DNA of 64,000 nt. Source: Lineus longissimus (Eukaryota > Nemertea > Pilidiophora > Heteronemertea > Lineidae). Every line of letters starts with the position of its first letter. Positions within the stretch are counted from its first letter, which is position 1. The notes beneath the pieces are model-generated. The model saw only the letters and a list, made by a program, of their open reading frames with translations, was not told the origin of the DNA and did no database searches. Made by a program: the position numbers and the translations under genes. The stretch is taken from assembly GCF_910592395.1 (NCBI RefSeq), contig NC_088313.1, forward strand, positions 16,880,437 through 16,944,436, written 5' to 3'. This document shows, in pieces, positions 12,401-26,700 of this stretch.

Positions 12401-14391
12401 TCCGCCGACGACTTTGTCCTGACTGTGGATAGCTTCCATGACCTCCGAGATATTGTCGACCTTGTCAGCATATTGCTTTGCAAAGGTACGTTTTCCGACT
12501 CTTCTACAATTTACAATAATTATGACTTTTGGTACACTGTAGATGACAGGTTCTTTTGAAATTATTCGTTGCATACCACAAACTCTAGTAGAAGTCTATT
12601 GAACATTGTCACGGCGTAGTCCTATTTAGTGCTAGATGGCCTGGAGTCAATCTTCTCTACAACGCAAAAGAACACTTAAAGTCATTATTTGGCGTCAACT
12701 ATAAAATACATGTATTGTATCATCAAGATTTCCTATCATTTTACAGTCAGCCACCGCCAAATCAATATCCCTCTCCCTGGCCCACCCCTTGACTTGAGAA
12801 AGGAAACCTACAAGAAGGGCGTAGATGTGGTCTTCGTGATGGATACTAAGAACGCCGGACAGATGGATACGAGTAAAGTGGCAAAATTCGCCAAGAAGGT
12901 CGTGGAAAGGTTCCACATTGGAATAGATGGACTACAGGCAAGTTCGTCATCTTTTTGCTTTCAGGTTTTAGTTCTTCTTTTGAGTATGCTGAAAGGCGCG
13001 GGAGAGATTTGTATCATATATTTACACCGTGCTAGGGTGCTAATCCAAGAATTGTCTTATTCACTAGAAAGATATATAGTGATTAAAAAGTAGCGTATCC
13101 ATAGCCATGGTCAAAAGTAGCTAACATTATAATCGATTTGATATTGACTGTTTGTCCTCGTTCATGTCACTGCAGGTTTCAGTCATTCCATGTGGTTGGA
13201 CGGCCATCCCCAGCTTTAACCTCAACACGTACCAGACTAAGGAAGAGGTCATCAACAAGTTGGAGATGAACTTGGATCATGATCTGAAGACATTACTCGC
13301 AAAGGTACGGTTTTCTATCTTTTAGTACTTACCAAACTATCAAAATGATAACTTGACTTGTGACAGTGTAACATTAGAGTGTCACTTCGTTTATCTTCTT
13401 GTGCAGGGATGTTTTATACGCTAGTGTAACAACAGGAACAGCAGAAACTCACATTTAGCCAGAAGCACTTTGCTGCATCAGTTTTGATGGCTACACAAGC
13501 TGTTACAATCGATAGTGTCTTCATCCACTGAAACTACGCCTAACCTATGGCCGTTTCCACTGTCTCTGGGGTACAGAGTATGTAATAGTTATTATTACAA
13601 TAACACGACCACCAAGCTTTGTTGATCTTCTCATGGTTGCCACCAAGACATAAACTTAAGAGCCGAGCTTGATGTCACATGTGCAGGGTGCATTCAATCG
13701 GCGGGGCAAGTCCTGTACTAATGATATAAGTCTTCTTGATTCTCCAGGTTGCCGGAAGATCGTTCAGCGCGGACCACGGCGCACGACCGCGGGGCCAAGC
13801 GAGGAGGATCGTGGTGGTGATCACGGACGAACCGGTCATTGACCTTGACAGTGTACAGAAGGAAGCTTACAATATCAAGGCGCAGTCGGCCCACGTGTAC
13901 GTCATCGGCATTGGAAAAATGGTGCGGAGAAGGTAAGTTATGCCTAAATCAAACACTTTGTAACAAATGTTTGCCTACTGTTTGAAAATGGCGTGATAGA
14001 CCAATTTGTGCTATATTCGTTCTTATAGTTGGCCATTTCAGTTGCCACCTTATGATGAATAGGACAAGTGAATAAGTTATCGTCCTGAACTTTGCAGAAA
14101 TCTTACCAACGACAATGACAATAACGGTAGGAAGTAAGCAGTAAATCTACTTTTGTTTCAGGCAACTGGAGATGATTTCGAGCGACCCCATTGGCCATTA
14201 CCTCATCATGTTACCTAACTACAAACAGCTGATCAATGATCAATCCATCTACAGGCACATTGCGCACGCAATCTACAAAGGTAGGTCTTACAAGGATCAG
14301 CGAATCGAACGAATAGACTTTCAAAAGATGATTCATCAACGTGAATCGTTTTATTCTCGTTTCAGAGTATTCCATGCGAGACAATGCGTGA
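9490..14391 (+). CDS. Four-VWA-domain protein (matrilin/collagen VI-like), 5' end missing
   Basis: Nine exons join in frame: 9490-10218, 10574-11170, 11474-11789, 12208-12485, 12747-12937, 13176-13304, 13748-13932, 14162-14280 and 14366-14391 (TGA). They give about 856 residues. VWA1 (exon 1) has the MIDAS motif DESAS, the Thr of GGDTDT and ITDG. VWA2 (exon 2) is degenerate (DVSLG). VWA3 (exons 3-4) is intact (DESSS, GGDTST, ITDG). VWA4 (exons 5-8) has DTKNA instead of DxSxS. A Pro-rich linker separates VWA1 and VWA2. Exon 4 could instead start at 12214, which is also in frame. The intron after 12937 uses a GC donor. VWA domains of this type bind matrix ligands through a metal ion, so a secreted or surface role is inferred. 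No signal peptide or start codon was found, so the gene begins upstream of 9490. Confidence 0.85.
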
Positions 14392-14518
14392 TCTCACGTG
14401 ACGAGAAAAGGAACAGTTAGTGCTCCTAAATGTCATGCATGTCTCCATGCTATTTTTCTTACCAAACGGCCGCAGCAAAATCACTGTTGTCTTCAAAAGG
14501 TTTTATGTGCTTCCAGAC

Positions 14519-14524
14519 AATAAA
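14519..14524 (+). terminator. AATAAA polyadenylation signal of the VWA gene
   Basis: A canonical AATAAA lies 128 nt after the TGA stop of the VWA gene and supports 14389-14391 as the true end of translation. Confidence 0.6.
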
Positions 14525-14685
14525 CTACACGTTCCATGCTTTTTGTTTCGTCGATCCCGCTAAGCACTGCTGAGTAGAAGTTGGCAGCTTTTTCATCCCC
14601 GAGTCATCGAAATCAATCCAAACATAGTCATCTTGAACTGCATTTATTCAGAGAAAAGATTTAGAAAGCTTTTTGCATGGTGATG

Positions 14686-14745
14686 CTTATGTCACCAACA
14701 CTTATGTCACCAGCACTTATGTCACCAATACTTATGTCACCAACA
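14686..14745. repeat. 15-bp tandem repeat (x4) next to a poly-G tract
   Basis: Four head-to-tail copies of CTTATGTCACCAACA, with one or two changes each, are followed at 14750-14790 by a G-rich stretch that includes a run of 13 G (14772-14784). The run could form a quadruplex. It lies just beyond the VWA gene's poly(A) signal. Confidence 0.7.
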
Positions 14746-14790
14746 CTGACCGGAGGAGGGGTGGGGATGGCGGGGGGGGGGGGGCTATGG

Positions 14791-17726
14791 GTTGAAGTAG
14801 CAAAACGATATGACTCGTTCTCTCCTGCTTGAAAGAGACACGAGATCTTAGTTTCGAATCATCATTTAACTAACCGAATGGTGTGCTCGTCATCATGATC
14901 CAGCATAATTATCAAATTCCTCATCATTTCCAACATATTTTCGAAAAGTTTTGGTCTACATGTGGTATTTCTTCCCCACATTAGGACTGGGCTGACGTCA
15001 CTGCACCACACAATTTATTATATACACAGCATCTTGTTGGTAATGGCAAAGTTCTCAGTTCTCGTTTCAGCTACATCTGTGGGAATTTTAAAGCGCTCTT
15101 TTTGATTTAGATTAATACCTTATCATCGGGCTTATCTTTCGTGGCTGTGGCACTGTGTTTAAGTATATTTAAACATAAAGAAACTTGAATGGTTTCGGAT
15201 TATGATTCTTTTTTGATGTTGTGTGATAGACATCAACTTCGGAAGTAGTTTGCCGTATTTTTGATTTACACATTCTTTAATTCAGGTCTCCATGATCAAC
15301 CTGCCATTACGTTTAGGGCCTAAGAGAGACGATGATTGTGATTGGTTGTTTTTTAAATCGGTTCAAACTGAAAGGTTGATGACGATTGGATGACGATTTC
15401 TACCAGACATTCCTTACGCTGTGATATGGTGGGGCATGGATGTACCCAGTATGAAGGAAGTGGTGTAGATGACATCACAATAAAGGAACCAGTGTAAATA
15501 CATGTTTATGAGTATTATTATATAAAGATATTATAAGGACGGACACAATTCGGGTCAATAGCCATCACTATTGAAGAGGAAACGTTGGTTAGTACTCAAG
15601 GATGGTGTTGTTCAAGAGTGCAGAATTGTTGATAAATGTTTAGAGTGTGTGGGATCTAGTGCAATTCATAAGCTGAAGAACTATCATCACGAGATACTAG
15701 AATATGAACTGTGAACACTAGTTATAAGTACCAAGGATACATTCGTAATGCATCCTTGTGAATTAAATACAACTGTAGCATTTGGAGGTTTTAGGATGTA
15801 GAATTATATTTAATGATGACTAATGAATGGTCCAAAAGACCAAATGACATATTCAAAGTTCTTGGGTTCAGTTCGACCTATAATTCATTTTCGCCCCGCT
15901 GTTCGAGATATACATATTCACATATGATAGCAAATATTCATCCAAAAACTTTAAAAACCTTGTGAGACTCCTCGATTCGCCCGTCTCCAGAGCTCCTCTT
16001 GTGAATATTTCATTTATATTCAACAGAAATCGTATCTGTCCATGTTGTCAATAGCTTTAATATATCTACATACTTATTTATGAAATACTTGTAACATGTT
16101 CGTGTACATAATGAAACATCGAAATACTTCTGATCTCACTCATGGCCAAAAAAATATTTGTATAGGACTGTCAATTTATAAGCTGCGATAATGCTCCTCT
16201 TCAGTTCCGGCGATAGTTTCACGAGGTTGAAAATTCTATGTACTGTGAGATTGGAGAGACCCCTTTTTGCGACTTGTGTAATAACTCAATATGAACTGCC
16301 AGGCTCCTGCGAAAGCTTGTTGAGGTTACGGCAGTCATAGTTTTCACTGATTCCCTTACTGTTCTTTACACGGCAGGATTTTGGCTGATAATGTTTTGGA
16401 GATATAGTATAATATAGAGATGTTGAAAAATCAACACTGGGGCCGCCTTTTCGTGCTTTCATCAGTTCCAAAATAATTGGGCCCCATCGAGTGGATCTTT
16501 GATCTACCTCGAAGCGCCAAATGTAGAAAGATGATACTCAAGACAGGTCGGCTGACCGCATAACGAAATATGCACGTCTTTCGAAGGATGCACGTATGTT
16601 GGTTGCATGACTTGGTTGGTTTATATCATTGTTCATAGTTTGCTTTCAGTGCAATGCAACTGACTGGTGAATAATAAAGGGACTGAACACCAAGGTTCAG
16701 ACATCTCGACGTTTGGCAAATCGGTTTTGTGTTCAACAAAATGGTAAGGCAATGCTTTTTGTCAATAAGTGACCTTCGATCGGCGTACGTATTCCCTTTT
16801 ACGGTCTTTCCTGACCTTGTCAACCATACAGATATAGTGCACAGTTTCATTTTCACGGTGTATTTGTTGTGTTCAGGTTATTTATATACAGTGTATATTC
16901 TAATAAATTACTCATTTACCACGCGAGGGTTTTGTTCTTTTAATTTCATAGCAGGTGACCACGACCGGGAGTACTGACAGCGACCCTGCGTTTTAAAAAA
17001 CCCACCTAACTAAGCTATAAGCTAGGAATCGTTACACGTTTTGAAGGAGTTAACATTTCATGGCAGAAATGTTTCCCAATCGAGACAAAAGTGATCATAG
17101 TCATCTTTGGGATGATTGGGACCGGTTCTGGATGGGCTTCACAAGGAAATAACTACTGATGTTTTGAAACATATTTAATGCCCACTACATTGAATTGCCA
17201 GATACATGCATACGATTTAACAGTGCCGTTAACTGTTGCACAATTGACTACACATATATGGACATATACATTCTTCTTATGGCCAGCTATCGTTAACGGA
17301 TGCAAACAGAAATGCACACCCTCGACCAGTAGATTCGGCAACCCGGGTTAGATCAAGTTTGACTCATTGATTCGGGAGCTTGTATTTGGCTTGACATCCA
17401 AGTTTGCCTGAATGCATATCTCGGACAAACCAACTCGCCTGACCAAACCTACACACTAATCGCTCAGTCCAAAGCCTGACAATATAATTTTCCCGGCCTG
17501 TGGCAGAGGAGGGGCGAAGTACATCTTTTTGCCCTCAAAATGCTACACATCTCAGCAAGGCTTGTGCCCCTGCCTTTCTCTTGCTACGGCCCTGGTTTCC
17601 GATAAGCCTTCGTATCAGAATTGAATATTGAGTCTAAGGCCAAATCATGCACTGGGTGTTACCAAAACGTTGCTATATGAGAAAGATTATAACTTACTGG
17701 TATAACGGATTGGTGCAAGCGAAGGT
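14791..17726. other. Intergenic spacer
   Basis: No ORF with family resemblance or exon-like borders on either strand. The sequence is AT-rich and unique at the scale I could inspect. It separates the VWA gene (+) from the 3' end of the large VWDE-like gene (-), so the two genes are convergent. Confidence 0.5.
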
Positions 17727-17732
17727 TTTATT
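17727..17732 (-). terminator. Probable poly(A) signal of the VWDE-like gene
   Basis: TTTATT on the plus strand gives AATAAA on the minus strand, 143 nt beyond the TAG stop at 17875-17877. Confidence 0.5.
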
Positions 17733-17874
17733 AAAAATATCCCACTATAATACGCCACGATAAAGGTATGATTGGCAACTTGCAGTAAAGCGGTATTGTG
17801 CAGACTATATGTCCACTTAGAGTAATGTCAGTATAATGATAGAATCAGTCTCACTCTCAATCCCGGTGTCCATC

Positions 17875-20700
17875 CTAAACCATTTCGTACACGTACTCCT
17901 CAACGTTTTCAGCAGGAATGTGAAGCTTATCAAGGCCATTCGAGGACACGAAATAGTATTCGTCATCGTCCAGGTGACTAGGCAGGTTTGACACTTGCGA
18001 AGCCCGTTGGTTGTCCATATCCCGCCTCAGACGAGCTGCAGCCTCTCGCAGGAGTAAGCCACGGCTGCTCTGAGTGGCGTAGCGACTCGCCCCGGGAGTG
18101 AGCAAGGATGTAGCACTACTAGCCCCGTATGAGGCGTTACTGCCAGCATACGCTGACTGCATTTGAGGTTGGTAGATGCGTCTGACCTGGGGACTCAGTG
18201 AAGAATCCATGGCCATCATATAGGGCTGATTCTGGGCGTAGTACGCTGGTTGCTGCATGGTTTGGGTTGGCGCCTGGACCATCACATGTGCTCCGGGTTG
18301 CACGAAGGTTGGTCCCTGGTCCATCATAACCTGCTGCATTGGCATAGACCCCTGTATTGGTACGGAAGCCTGCATAGGTGCCTGTATTTGACTGGAAGAT
18401 ATCGTCGAGTACATTGGGACGTTGGTGTTGTAGGCTGTTCGCGAAAACTCGTAAGGTGACCCTTGTGAGATCGTCTGCCCAGATGGCATGACATCGAGGT
18501 AGCCATAGTCTGCAGCACGCGCTCCGTCATCATCAACAAATAGTGGATTGATGTTCATATCGTTGGGATGAGGGTAGGTATTGTGCAACGGCACTTCATC
18601 GTGACGCGCACGTTTGATAAGTTTCCCTGCCACCAACCCACCGAGGAAAACCTTGGCGTTGTTAGACGAGGGTTTACCATTAATGTTTGCCTCGTAGATA
18701 GAGGTCGCGTTGCTGAATGAGTTATCTAGGTCCATGGCATCACCGATTTCATCAGTTGTGCAGGGCTTTGAGCGTCTGGAGTTGGTGTCCGTGTTGTATT
18801 CATCCAGGTAGCCGTACTCCGAACTTACCCTCCCAGCAAATGAATCATTGGGATGCGAGACTGCGATGTTTGGTAACGGGCTCAAGACACTCCGGCTGCT
18901 CAGTGTCACTCCGTTCTGTGCCACATTATCCCCGACAGTATTGGGGTCGCCGTGAGCCCAGTCGTCGTTTTGCAAATGATCATTGTTCTGACGCACAAAG
19001 TATTCAAAGTTTGTTTTGGGCTCCATGTAGTCCGTTGTATGGCGTTCTGGTTTACCATAGGATTCTGGCCAATTAGCTGATGCACCGCCCTCTCTTGCCG
19101 CAGCCACATTAGAAGAATCAACGCCTGGCCTGACAACATCCAAGTCACTGGTTGGTCCATCCTGTCGCCCTTCGCTGTACAACCAAGTTCGACTGTGAGG
19201 CACCTGCTCTGCTACCTCTTCTCCAAAGCTTTCACTCCTTGCAACGAAACCACCTCCACCACTGTCGACACCCTGATAATAGTCAGACTGATCATAATCA
19301 TCGGGGTAACCTTTTAAAGCTGACGTCCCCACTCTGGCATCTGCTATACAAACACCTTCACCATCGCCGTATCCACCAGCACTTCCAGCTCCTTCATAAT
19401 TGGCACCTCCTCGACCGCCAGCCCCAAACGTTCTCACGGTCACAGCTGCAATGCTATCCGGACCACCAGCCACAGCGGCACTCCTAGTTCCACCACCAGC
19501 ACGAGCACCACCAGCGGTTCCTCCACCGGCACCATCCGCCCCTCTACTTCTTGTTCCGGCAGCTCTAAACGTACTCATGGTCTCAGCTGCAATGCTGCCT
19601 GGACCACCAACCACAGCGGCACTCCCAGCTCCACCACCAGCACTACCTCCACCAGCACCACCCGCCCTTCTACTACCTGTTCTGGAAGGTGTAAACGTAC
19701 CTGTGGTATGAACATTGATGGCACCATGACCATCAACGCCACCACCAACCGCACCACCACCAGCACCTCCACCTCTTCGTCCGGCAGCTCTTAACGTACT
19801 TGAGGTCACTGCATTAATGGCACCAGGGCCACCAACACCACCACCGACTGCATCTCCACGAGCTCTAAACGTACTTGAGGTACCAGCATTACTGTCACCA
19901 CGACCACCAACGCCACCACAGACTCCATCTCCACCTCCTCCCCCGGCAGCTCTAAAGCTACTTGAGGTAACAGCTGTGATGTTGCATGGAACGTCGACCG
20001 GATTTTGGTAATCTGCACTGGATTGATGATCGCTTCCAGGAAACCTGCAAAAAATGAGACAATATCCTACTTGTTAAACATACTGTAAATAATACAAGGG
20101 GCCCTCCTTGATCATAGCACCAGCTGCAGCTTTGTCTTGCAGTGTCTTCAGATTCCCTTTACGAATATAAAGAAATACCGAACTTTTTCTCGTTTGCTCA
20201 AAGTACAGCTGTGCCCAGCATTCAGACCCAAGGCCTTCCGCCTTGAACGGAATGTTGAACACAACTAAAGGTCTTAGGTGTGCCTTACATAATGCAATTA
20301 TAGGGGTTGACAAAAGAACAGTCTTTCATTGTTGACGGTATTTGACTTGGGCTGGCATTGTTCATGGACATGCTTACTTTCCAAACAGTGTAGCCCGGAT
20401 TAGTGAACAGTGGCTGCAGTTAGTTTTCGGTCGCCAGGAGTTCCAAGAGACTGTAGATATGTTTCCAACTAAAAAGTAGCTGGATTTTGTGTAATTCAGC
20501 TATTTCACATTCAGAAACCAGAACAAGTGAACTCATCACAAGTGGAGATGTTCACATACCGTACTCTTGCTTGTCCGGTTGGCGTTATAAATGTCTGGGC
20601 TCCCTGGGTGGAACAACCTTCCGTACTGGCCATGCTGGCTGCGCCGACTCCCATCGAGCTTTTCCCGGACTTAGTGTAGTCAGTGCAGTACAACGGCGTA
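17875..20700 (-). other. VWDE-like gene exons 50-51: cytoplasmic tail with Gly-rich repeats
   Basis: Exons 20560-20700 and 17875-20044. Exon 51 is 2,170 nt. It begins with about six tandem units, each opening with a TSSTFRAAG-like word followed by a poly-Gly segment and GG(P/H)G(A/S)I. Acidic, Tyr-rich sequence (YPDDYDQSDYYQG) follows, then a Met/Gln/Pro/Tyr-rich low-complexity region, and finally a Tyr/Glu-rich end (VEEYVYEMV). The frame is open throughout. Opposite-strand ORFs in the repeats are compositional shadows. Confidence 0.75.
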
Positions 20701-23700
20701 CTATAAAATACAGAAATACTTCAAAAACCTAAACCAGGAAATCCAACTCTTGAAATAAATCATTCTCCTCGAAGGTAAAGAACCGGGTAACATGTTGGAA
20801 GCCAGCGATACAAAGCTTTTAGTGCCCGACAGTTGCTTAATGACATTAAGGTACGGCGTTAAAACAGACTAAGATGCATTGCCAAGCAAATAGTCCTCCT
20901 GTCGGAGGTACAACGCTAACATATCCCCTACGCGTAACATACATGTTTTAGTTTATTCTACTTACATTCCTGCAAATATAGATGATTTTTCAGCTGCTAC
21001 ACCTCCTGCTGCAGCTGCTGCAGGCTTTTCATCTTTCTTCTTCCTTTTCCTGGAAATGGATCACGTAGAGATATATAACACAAAAAGTTTCAGACACAGT
21101 TTTTTTGCCTCGGAGTTACCAAGTCTCGAGGAAGCAGTCAGGGAAACCGGTCTGCAGCAACTGCCGCATCGTTGCGTCACCGATGTCGGTCAATCCAGTC
21201 GATGCCAGGGTTGATGAATTCTAGTATTAGTGCAGTGGTTTTTGTTCTCTACGTTTCTTCTTTCCATGGCTGCATTAAGCCGAGTGGAATAAAAAACAAA
21301 TCCTCATATGTCCGTCAACTATCACAATGTAACAAGGGGTGACAGGCTATGTATAGCACTTGAATGATAGAAAAAACGAAATAAATGACAAGAACGAGAA
21401 AATGCCGGTGAAACATAATATACATGATCTCTAAGCATAGCACTCACTTGCAACAGCAGCACAGAAGACACAGTAGAATGAGGGCTGCAAGGAGAAGGAT
21501 TGCCAACAAAATCAGCAAGATCCACCAGGCGAAGTCCTCTTTCTTCTTCTTGTCATAGCCACTTTCGTTCAAGCCACCACACCCTTGCGCTGTGAAAAGA
21601 AGATGTTATTGCATATAATGCATATAAGAACAAGGATTGTTAGTCCTCCTGGCCAAACGGAACTGACCACCCTTGATAACAATGAAGATGGTCAATGGAC
21701 TCGTCTTCCCTGTAATATAATAACTGTGTGATTGTCGACAGTGCTTTCTGCGACTGTAGTGCAATTTTTGTATCACCATGCTTACCTTTATTTGGCACGA
21801 GACGATAAATGGAGCTAGCCGGATCACACACAACACACTTCTCTGGAACGCCTTCTCCAGGGCCAAAGCATTTGTCATACGTAAAACAGCCTTTTTTCTG
21901 AAATCAAAAAAAATTGATAGACGTTACTGTATTACCAATACCATTTTTACATCATACTTCACAGAAGATTCTACTGGTGCTCAAGAAATCTCGTAGATGT
22001 AAACGCAGTACTGTACAGTAGGATGTCGTCTTATTGTAAGGGTTGAAGAGTTGTTCATTATTCGTATATTTCTTGATGTCGCAGAATGAAACATGTTTTC
22101 CTGGGTAAAGATATCTTACCTGTCGTTTGCATGTTACATCCTTCGGATTACAATCGAAGCAGAGAGAATCAAACGGCATGTGGGCTGGCCCGACGTGCAG
22201 CCAGGACGGACTAGGCGTGGTACCCGGTAGAGGAAAGAGAATCTTATCCCTGGATATTCCTTGTGGATATTTCTTCAGGAGTTCGCTAGTTGGTGGGTGA
22301 ATGAATCCTGGTTTAGCTGGGTCCTTTCCGAGGCATGTTATTTCATTCTTGCTGTTGACGACGGCTGGTAGTAGGGAAATGCTTCCTGTCTTTTCGTACT
22401 TTTTGTGCTCAAATACCTGAAAATAACAAACTCAAGTAACAGTATTCAAATATAGGTCTACATTAAATAATTCTCAATCAATTTTTATTAAGGGAGAAGC
22501 AAAGGCGAAGTCTGCCAACATGTTAAACAAAAATTTAACATAAGTGTGTGTCATTTTGTTTTACGATACGAAGTAATCAACTCTGTAAAGAATCAACCTA
22601 CCTTAATTCCCTCAAATACACAAGACGAATTCGGTCGAATGTTCTCGCCTTGAACAGTGAAAACGGAACAGTTCTGCTTCCTTGTGTCGCAAGTGCCATT
22701 CCTGTCCATCCGAATGAACTTAGTTGGGTCTGTAGTTTTGATGGAGCAGTCGTTGTATTCATATCCAGCGTCACATTGACATTTTGCTGGAATTCAAATA
22801 CAACAAGCTTACAAGATTATTCTTGACCAGGTTGTTGTGGCGACGAAGTATTGTCGTTATCTAAAGGAGAGCATCACGTTTCTTGTCAACTTTGCTTTGG
22901 ATGAATTACGTTAGCTATAAATGTTGATGATATTGGTCGAATACGGCGCCGCTAGACCAATTAGCCAATTGGCACCAGTTGCACGGAAGAAAGAAAAGGA
23001 TGATGTGTCGTTCAATATCTTACTGATATCAAGATCACAGAAGAGAGAAACATCTGTGTTCCAGGTGAGGAAATGTACTTACCATTTACACATTTGCCCT
23101 TCCCGTTACAATTGGCAGGACATGTCTTCAACGGCTGCGGTACAGGCCATGGCGTGCTGGTATTCGTCGGCATTTTGACGAGGTTGTTGCGACAACTCTC
23201 TATGGCAGAGGCAATGGAGTCCTGAGCGTAGCTCTCCTTACCTGTGCGCTAAAGGAATCGCAGAGAAGGGTGAGCTATGAAATGCTGTGGCAATCCACAT
23301 GTCTAAAGTATAACATTTAAAACCCAAGATAAATGTGTTCAAGTACATGAAAATTGGGATTGAGATTACTTAACTGACGCTACCTCACCTTAATACTATT
23401 TGTGCAGGGGACCACTATATCCTTCTCGGTCGACCCCGGCACGTCCTTACAGCGCTGAAGGGTGTTCTTGTAGGCAACGTTGTTCATTAGGGTTTTGCAG
23501 TAATCGATGACATCTTGTTCCTTCTTCCATTTACCATTCGGTAATTTCATGTCCTGAAATTAATTAAGCCCGAGTACTTAAGTTAAAAATGCGTGCATTC
23601 AAGGTATAATTGCGTGAGTTCAGAAAATAAATGGCAAGGGTCATTGTTTCCCTACTCTCCCACTTACGGAACTTATTATCATGAAGAGCAAGTCCATTTC

Positions 23701-26700
23701 GTTATCAGACTACGCACTTTCGGTTGCCATTGCTGGGTGGCCTAAGACATTTTGACATCGACAGCCATAGACAGCAAAGAGTGACTTCACTGAACAACTT
23801 CATGAAACCTTGCCTATACATACACTTGGTGGAGGTGGCGTCGTCGTGACATTTATCTGCGGGTTCGTTGGGTGTATTATAGTGTGGTAACCACTCCCTA
23901 AATGGACGGTTCCCGATTTAGGTGGATCACTCGTAGCGTTGACAAGACTGGTGACATCCTTAAACGTTTTATCTATAAGGAAGTAGAGAAGATCGTAGAC
24001 ATTGGGAGAAGTAGGTAATCAAATACAGTAAACTTGCTGCTTCAGATTGTAGCGCCAGCAAACCAGAATTTAAGAAAGATTGGTAGCTGCTCTTTATGGC
24101 AATTTCCATTTGGTCCATGGAGCTCAGCTGCACACGTGCCCAATTTTGAATGATTTCATCTCAAGAATAGTAGGAGCACCACGGACAATCATTGCTGATT
24201 GAATGCCTCAGTCAGTGTCGTATCGCCCTGTCATGATTTTCTTACCCCAGTTGACATATTTGTAGCTTCCAGGGCTCGTTGTGCAATCAGGAGTGACTAT
24301 CGTCCCAGTCAATGAGCAGCTACAGTAGGTCTCGTCTCGGTGAATAATCGGAGCCACTCCATAGAAGATACTGTTCTTGTCACTAGGAAGCCTGAGAAGA
24401 AAATGAAGATACTATCTCAGAATCACGTTTCTTGCGGAAAACAAATACAAAAACTTAAATAGTCTCAACGCCTCTGTGGTACTTAATCTATTGATAGGCT
24501 ACTCATATGGACAAGACAGAGGCATTCGGTTAGGTTTGGGAACATGTTTGGAGAGAGGGCGGCTTTTGGGAAGCGTTGAGGAACAAGATGGTTTCTGCAA
24601 ACTTACTTCCATGATTCAATGAACTTTTTTGGTTCACTGCTGCTTGACCAGTTTCCATTGATCGGTAGGGTCGTTCCGCTTTTTTCAAGGAAGTCATTGG
24701 ACGTTTTCTCATCGTAGAAGCCGCAGAGGCCTGGAATATATTGTAATGGGAATTCAGAGGCTGGTTGTATAATAATCTTAGGAACGGGACTTATATATCA
24801 TATACCGTTGTCGGCACCAACCTTCGACAGAGGTGTGGAGAAGGGGAGCCCATAATTGACGTGGCGACGCTCGATCTGCCGAGGATGGCGCCACTTTGAC
24901 AAGTACATGTAGTTGTTCTGTCGAGGCCATACGAGGGTAAGGCTGAAGTTAGTCAGCCATCAAAATTTCAAGATTATGAAGCGGTCGGAAAGAAAATGCT
25001 TGCATTTGAATGTATCTTTGTAGTTGTAACTCTACAATTCGTGAAGTATGGGGAAGATTCCACAAACAAAAAATTAAACACAAAATGATTTTTGTTGGTA
25101 CCAACCTTGACTATTTGCCATATCCTTCGGCGATGGGTTGATAATAAGATTCAAAGCAGTCTCCGTGACAAGGATATCCACTGTCATAGTGGTCGGCAAG
25201 ACCACTTTGTAATCATGACCACCTTGCCTATTCAATATCTTGGTCCACGGCGTCAGTAAACCATTCCTGAACATCTTCGTCCGCAGTAGAGGTTTCGTTG
25301 CACTTGGGCATGGCCCGGGGCTGCAGGCTCCACCATAGACTCCCGCGGGCTTCCTGCATCGGTCGACCACGTACACGTCATCCTCGGATTGCACAGCTAC
25401 GGCGCATATGCAGGTGGTCTTAGGTTCGCATTCTGTAACTGCTATTTGCACCTGATACGGCAACGTCTTGTGCTTGTAAGCAACGAAGAATCCCGTCTGG
25501 AAGTTAGTATAAAACCTGCAATTGATGAGGAGAAGGAACTCACTGTCAAAAACGTCTGTCGTTCTCGAAGAACTAGACGAATGGGTTGGTCAAGAATCAT
25601 TATGCTAAAGAGCGATAAAAGTACTTACAAACCATCAAAGGTTCTTGTGTTCATATCGCCAACAATCTTACAAACTGCCTTCGTGTCCACGTTCTTGGCA
25701 TTTATCTGCAAGAAAACGTACAGGGTGTATAAGGTGATCAATCTAGGGGGAAGGGAACAAACACTTCCAACATATTTACAGGAATCTGTTACCGTTTCAA
25801 TTCTTGAGACAATGAAACTTTAGAATGAATTAACTTAAAATCTAGTGACACCGAACTGGCTTCTTCTAGCCAGCAGCGTCACCAATCAATTACCTGCACT
25901 CTCCCTATTTCTTCCGACGCCACTTCCTTTCCTCCGATCCTCTTTTTATATCGCACCACAACATGGCGGGTCTTGGTTTGATCGTACAACATATCCATAT
26001 TTGAATAGATAGGGAAATGCATCTTTTTCCAGTTTGTTGCTGTGACTGCCTGAGCGCAACCACCATCTTTTGGAGGTGGCGACGATGGCCAGGCTATCTT
26101 GGTCTGTGGAATGGTATTTTCTATTCGCCTGTAATAAAGGGCGGTATTATGACTTTCATGGCTGTTACCAGAAGAGGAAAGGCAAGTGATTTCATGCCAT
26201 ACTGTCGACCACGTGGATTGCAATTTGGTTGCCGGTGGACTTCAGTAATTTAGGATGGTTTACAGGGCAACTACTGACAATCGAAAGATCATGTGGGTCG
26301 GCGGTAAGCGATCAACCAACGGTTTGTTTTCGGTCAACCTACGGTACACTCGGATCCGTGTGAGACTTCGGAATCCCAACCTCCACGACCAGAGAACAAT
26401 CCTTAGCACTCCCGCACACAGTAGCTGGATCTTTCTTCCATTTTACAACGACGCCGCCAGAACTTTGCTTTCCCTCTTCAATCGTAATGCCAGGGAGAGG
26501 TGGTGGCTCAACTGTCACCTGAAGGAAATTGCAAATACAATATGACAATACTCTTGTCTACCAGTACTCCTATAGTAGTACTAGTTATAATTTCTCAGTA
26601 AAATGTGTCCGTAAAATGTACAATATGGCAATGAGACACTCTTCACCTCTCTCTGTTGTACATTAATTTTCAGATACCAGTAAAAGAGGATCTCCGACAG

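Noticed and set aside
19152-20018. Pro-, Val- and Ala-rich ORFs antisense to the tail of the VWDE-like gene
   Set aside because: They are mirror frames of the Gly-rich repeats, with no independent start, splice or domain evidence.
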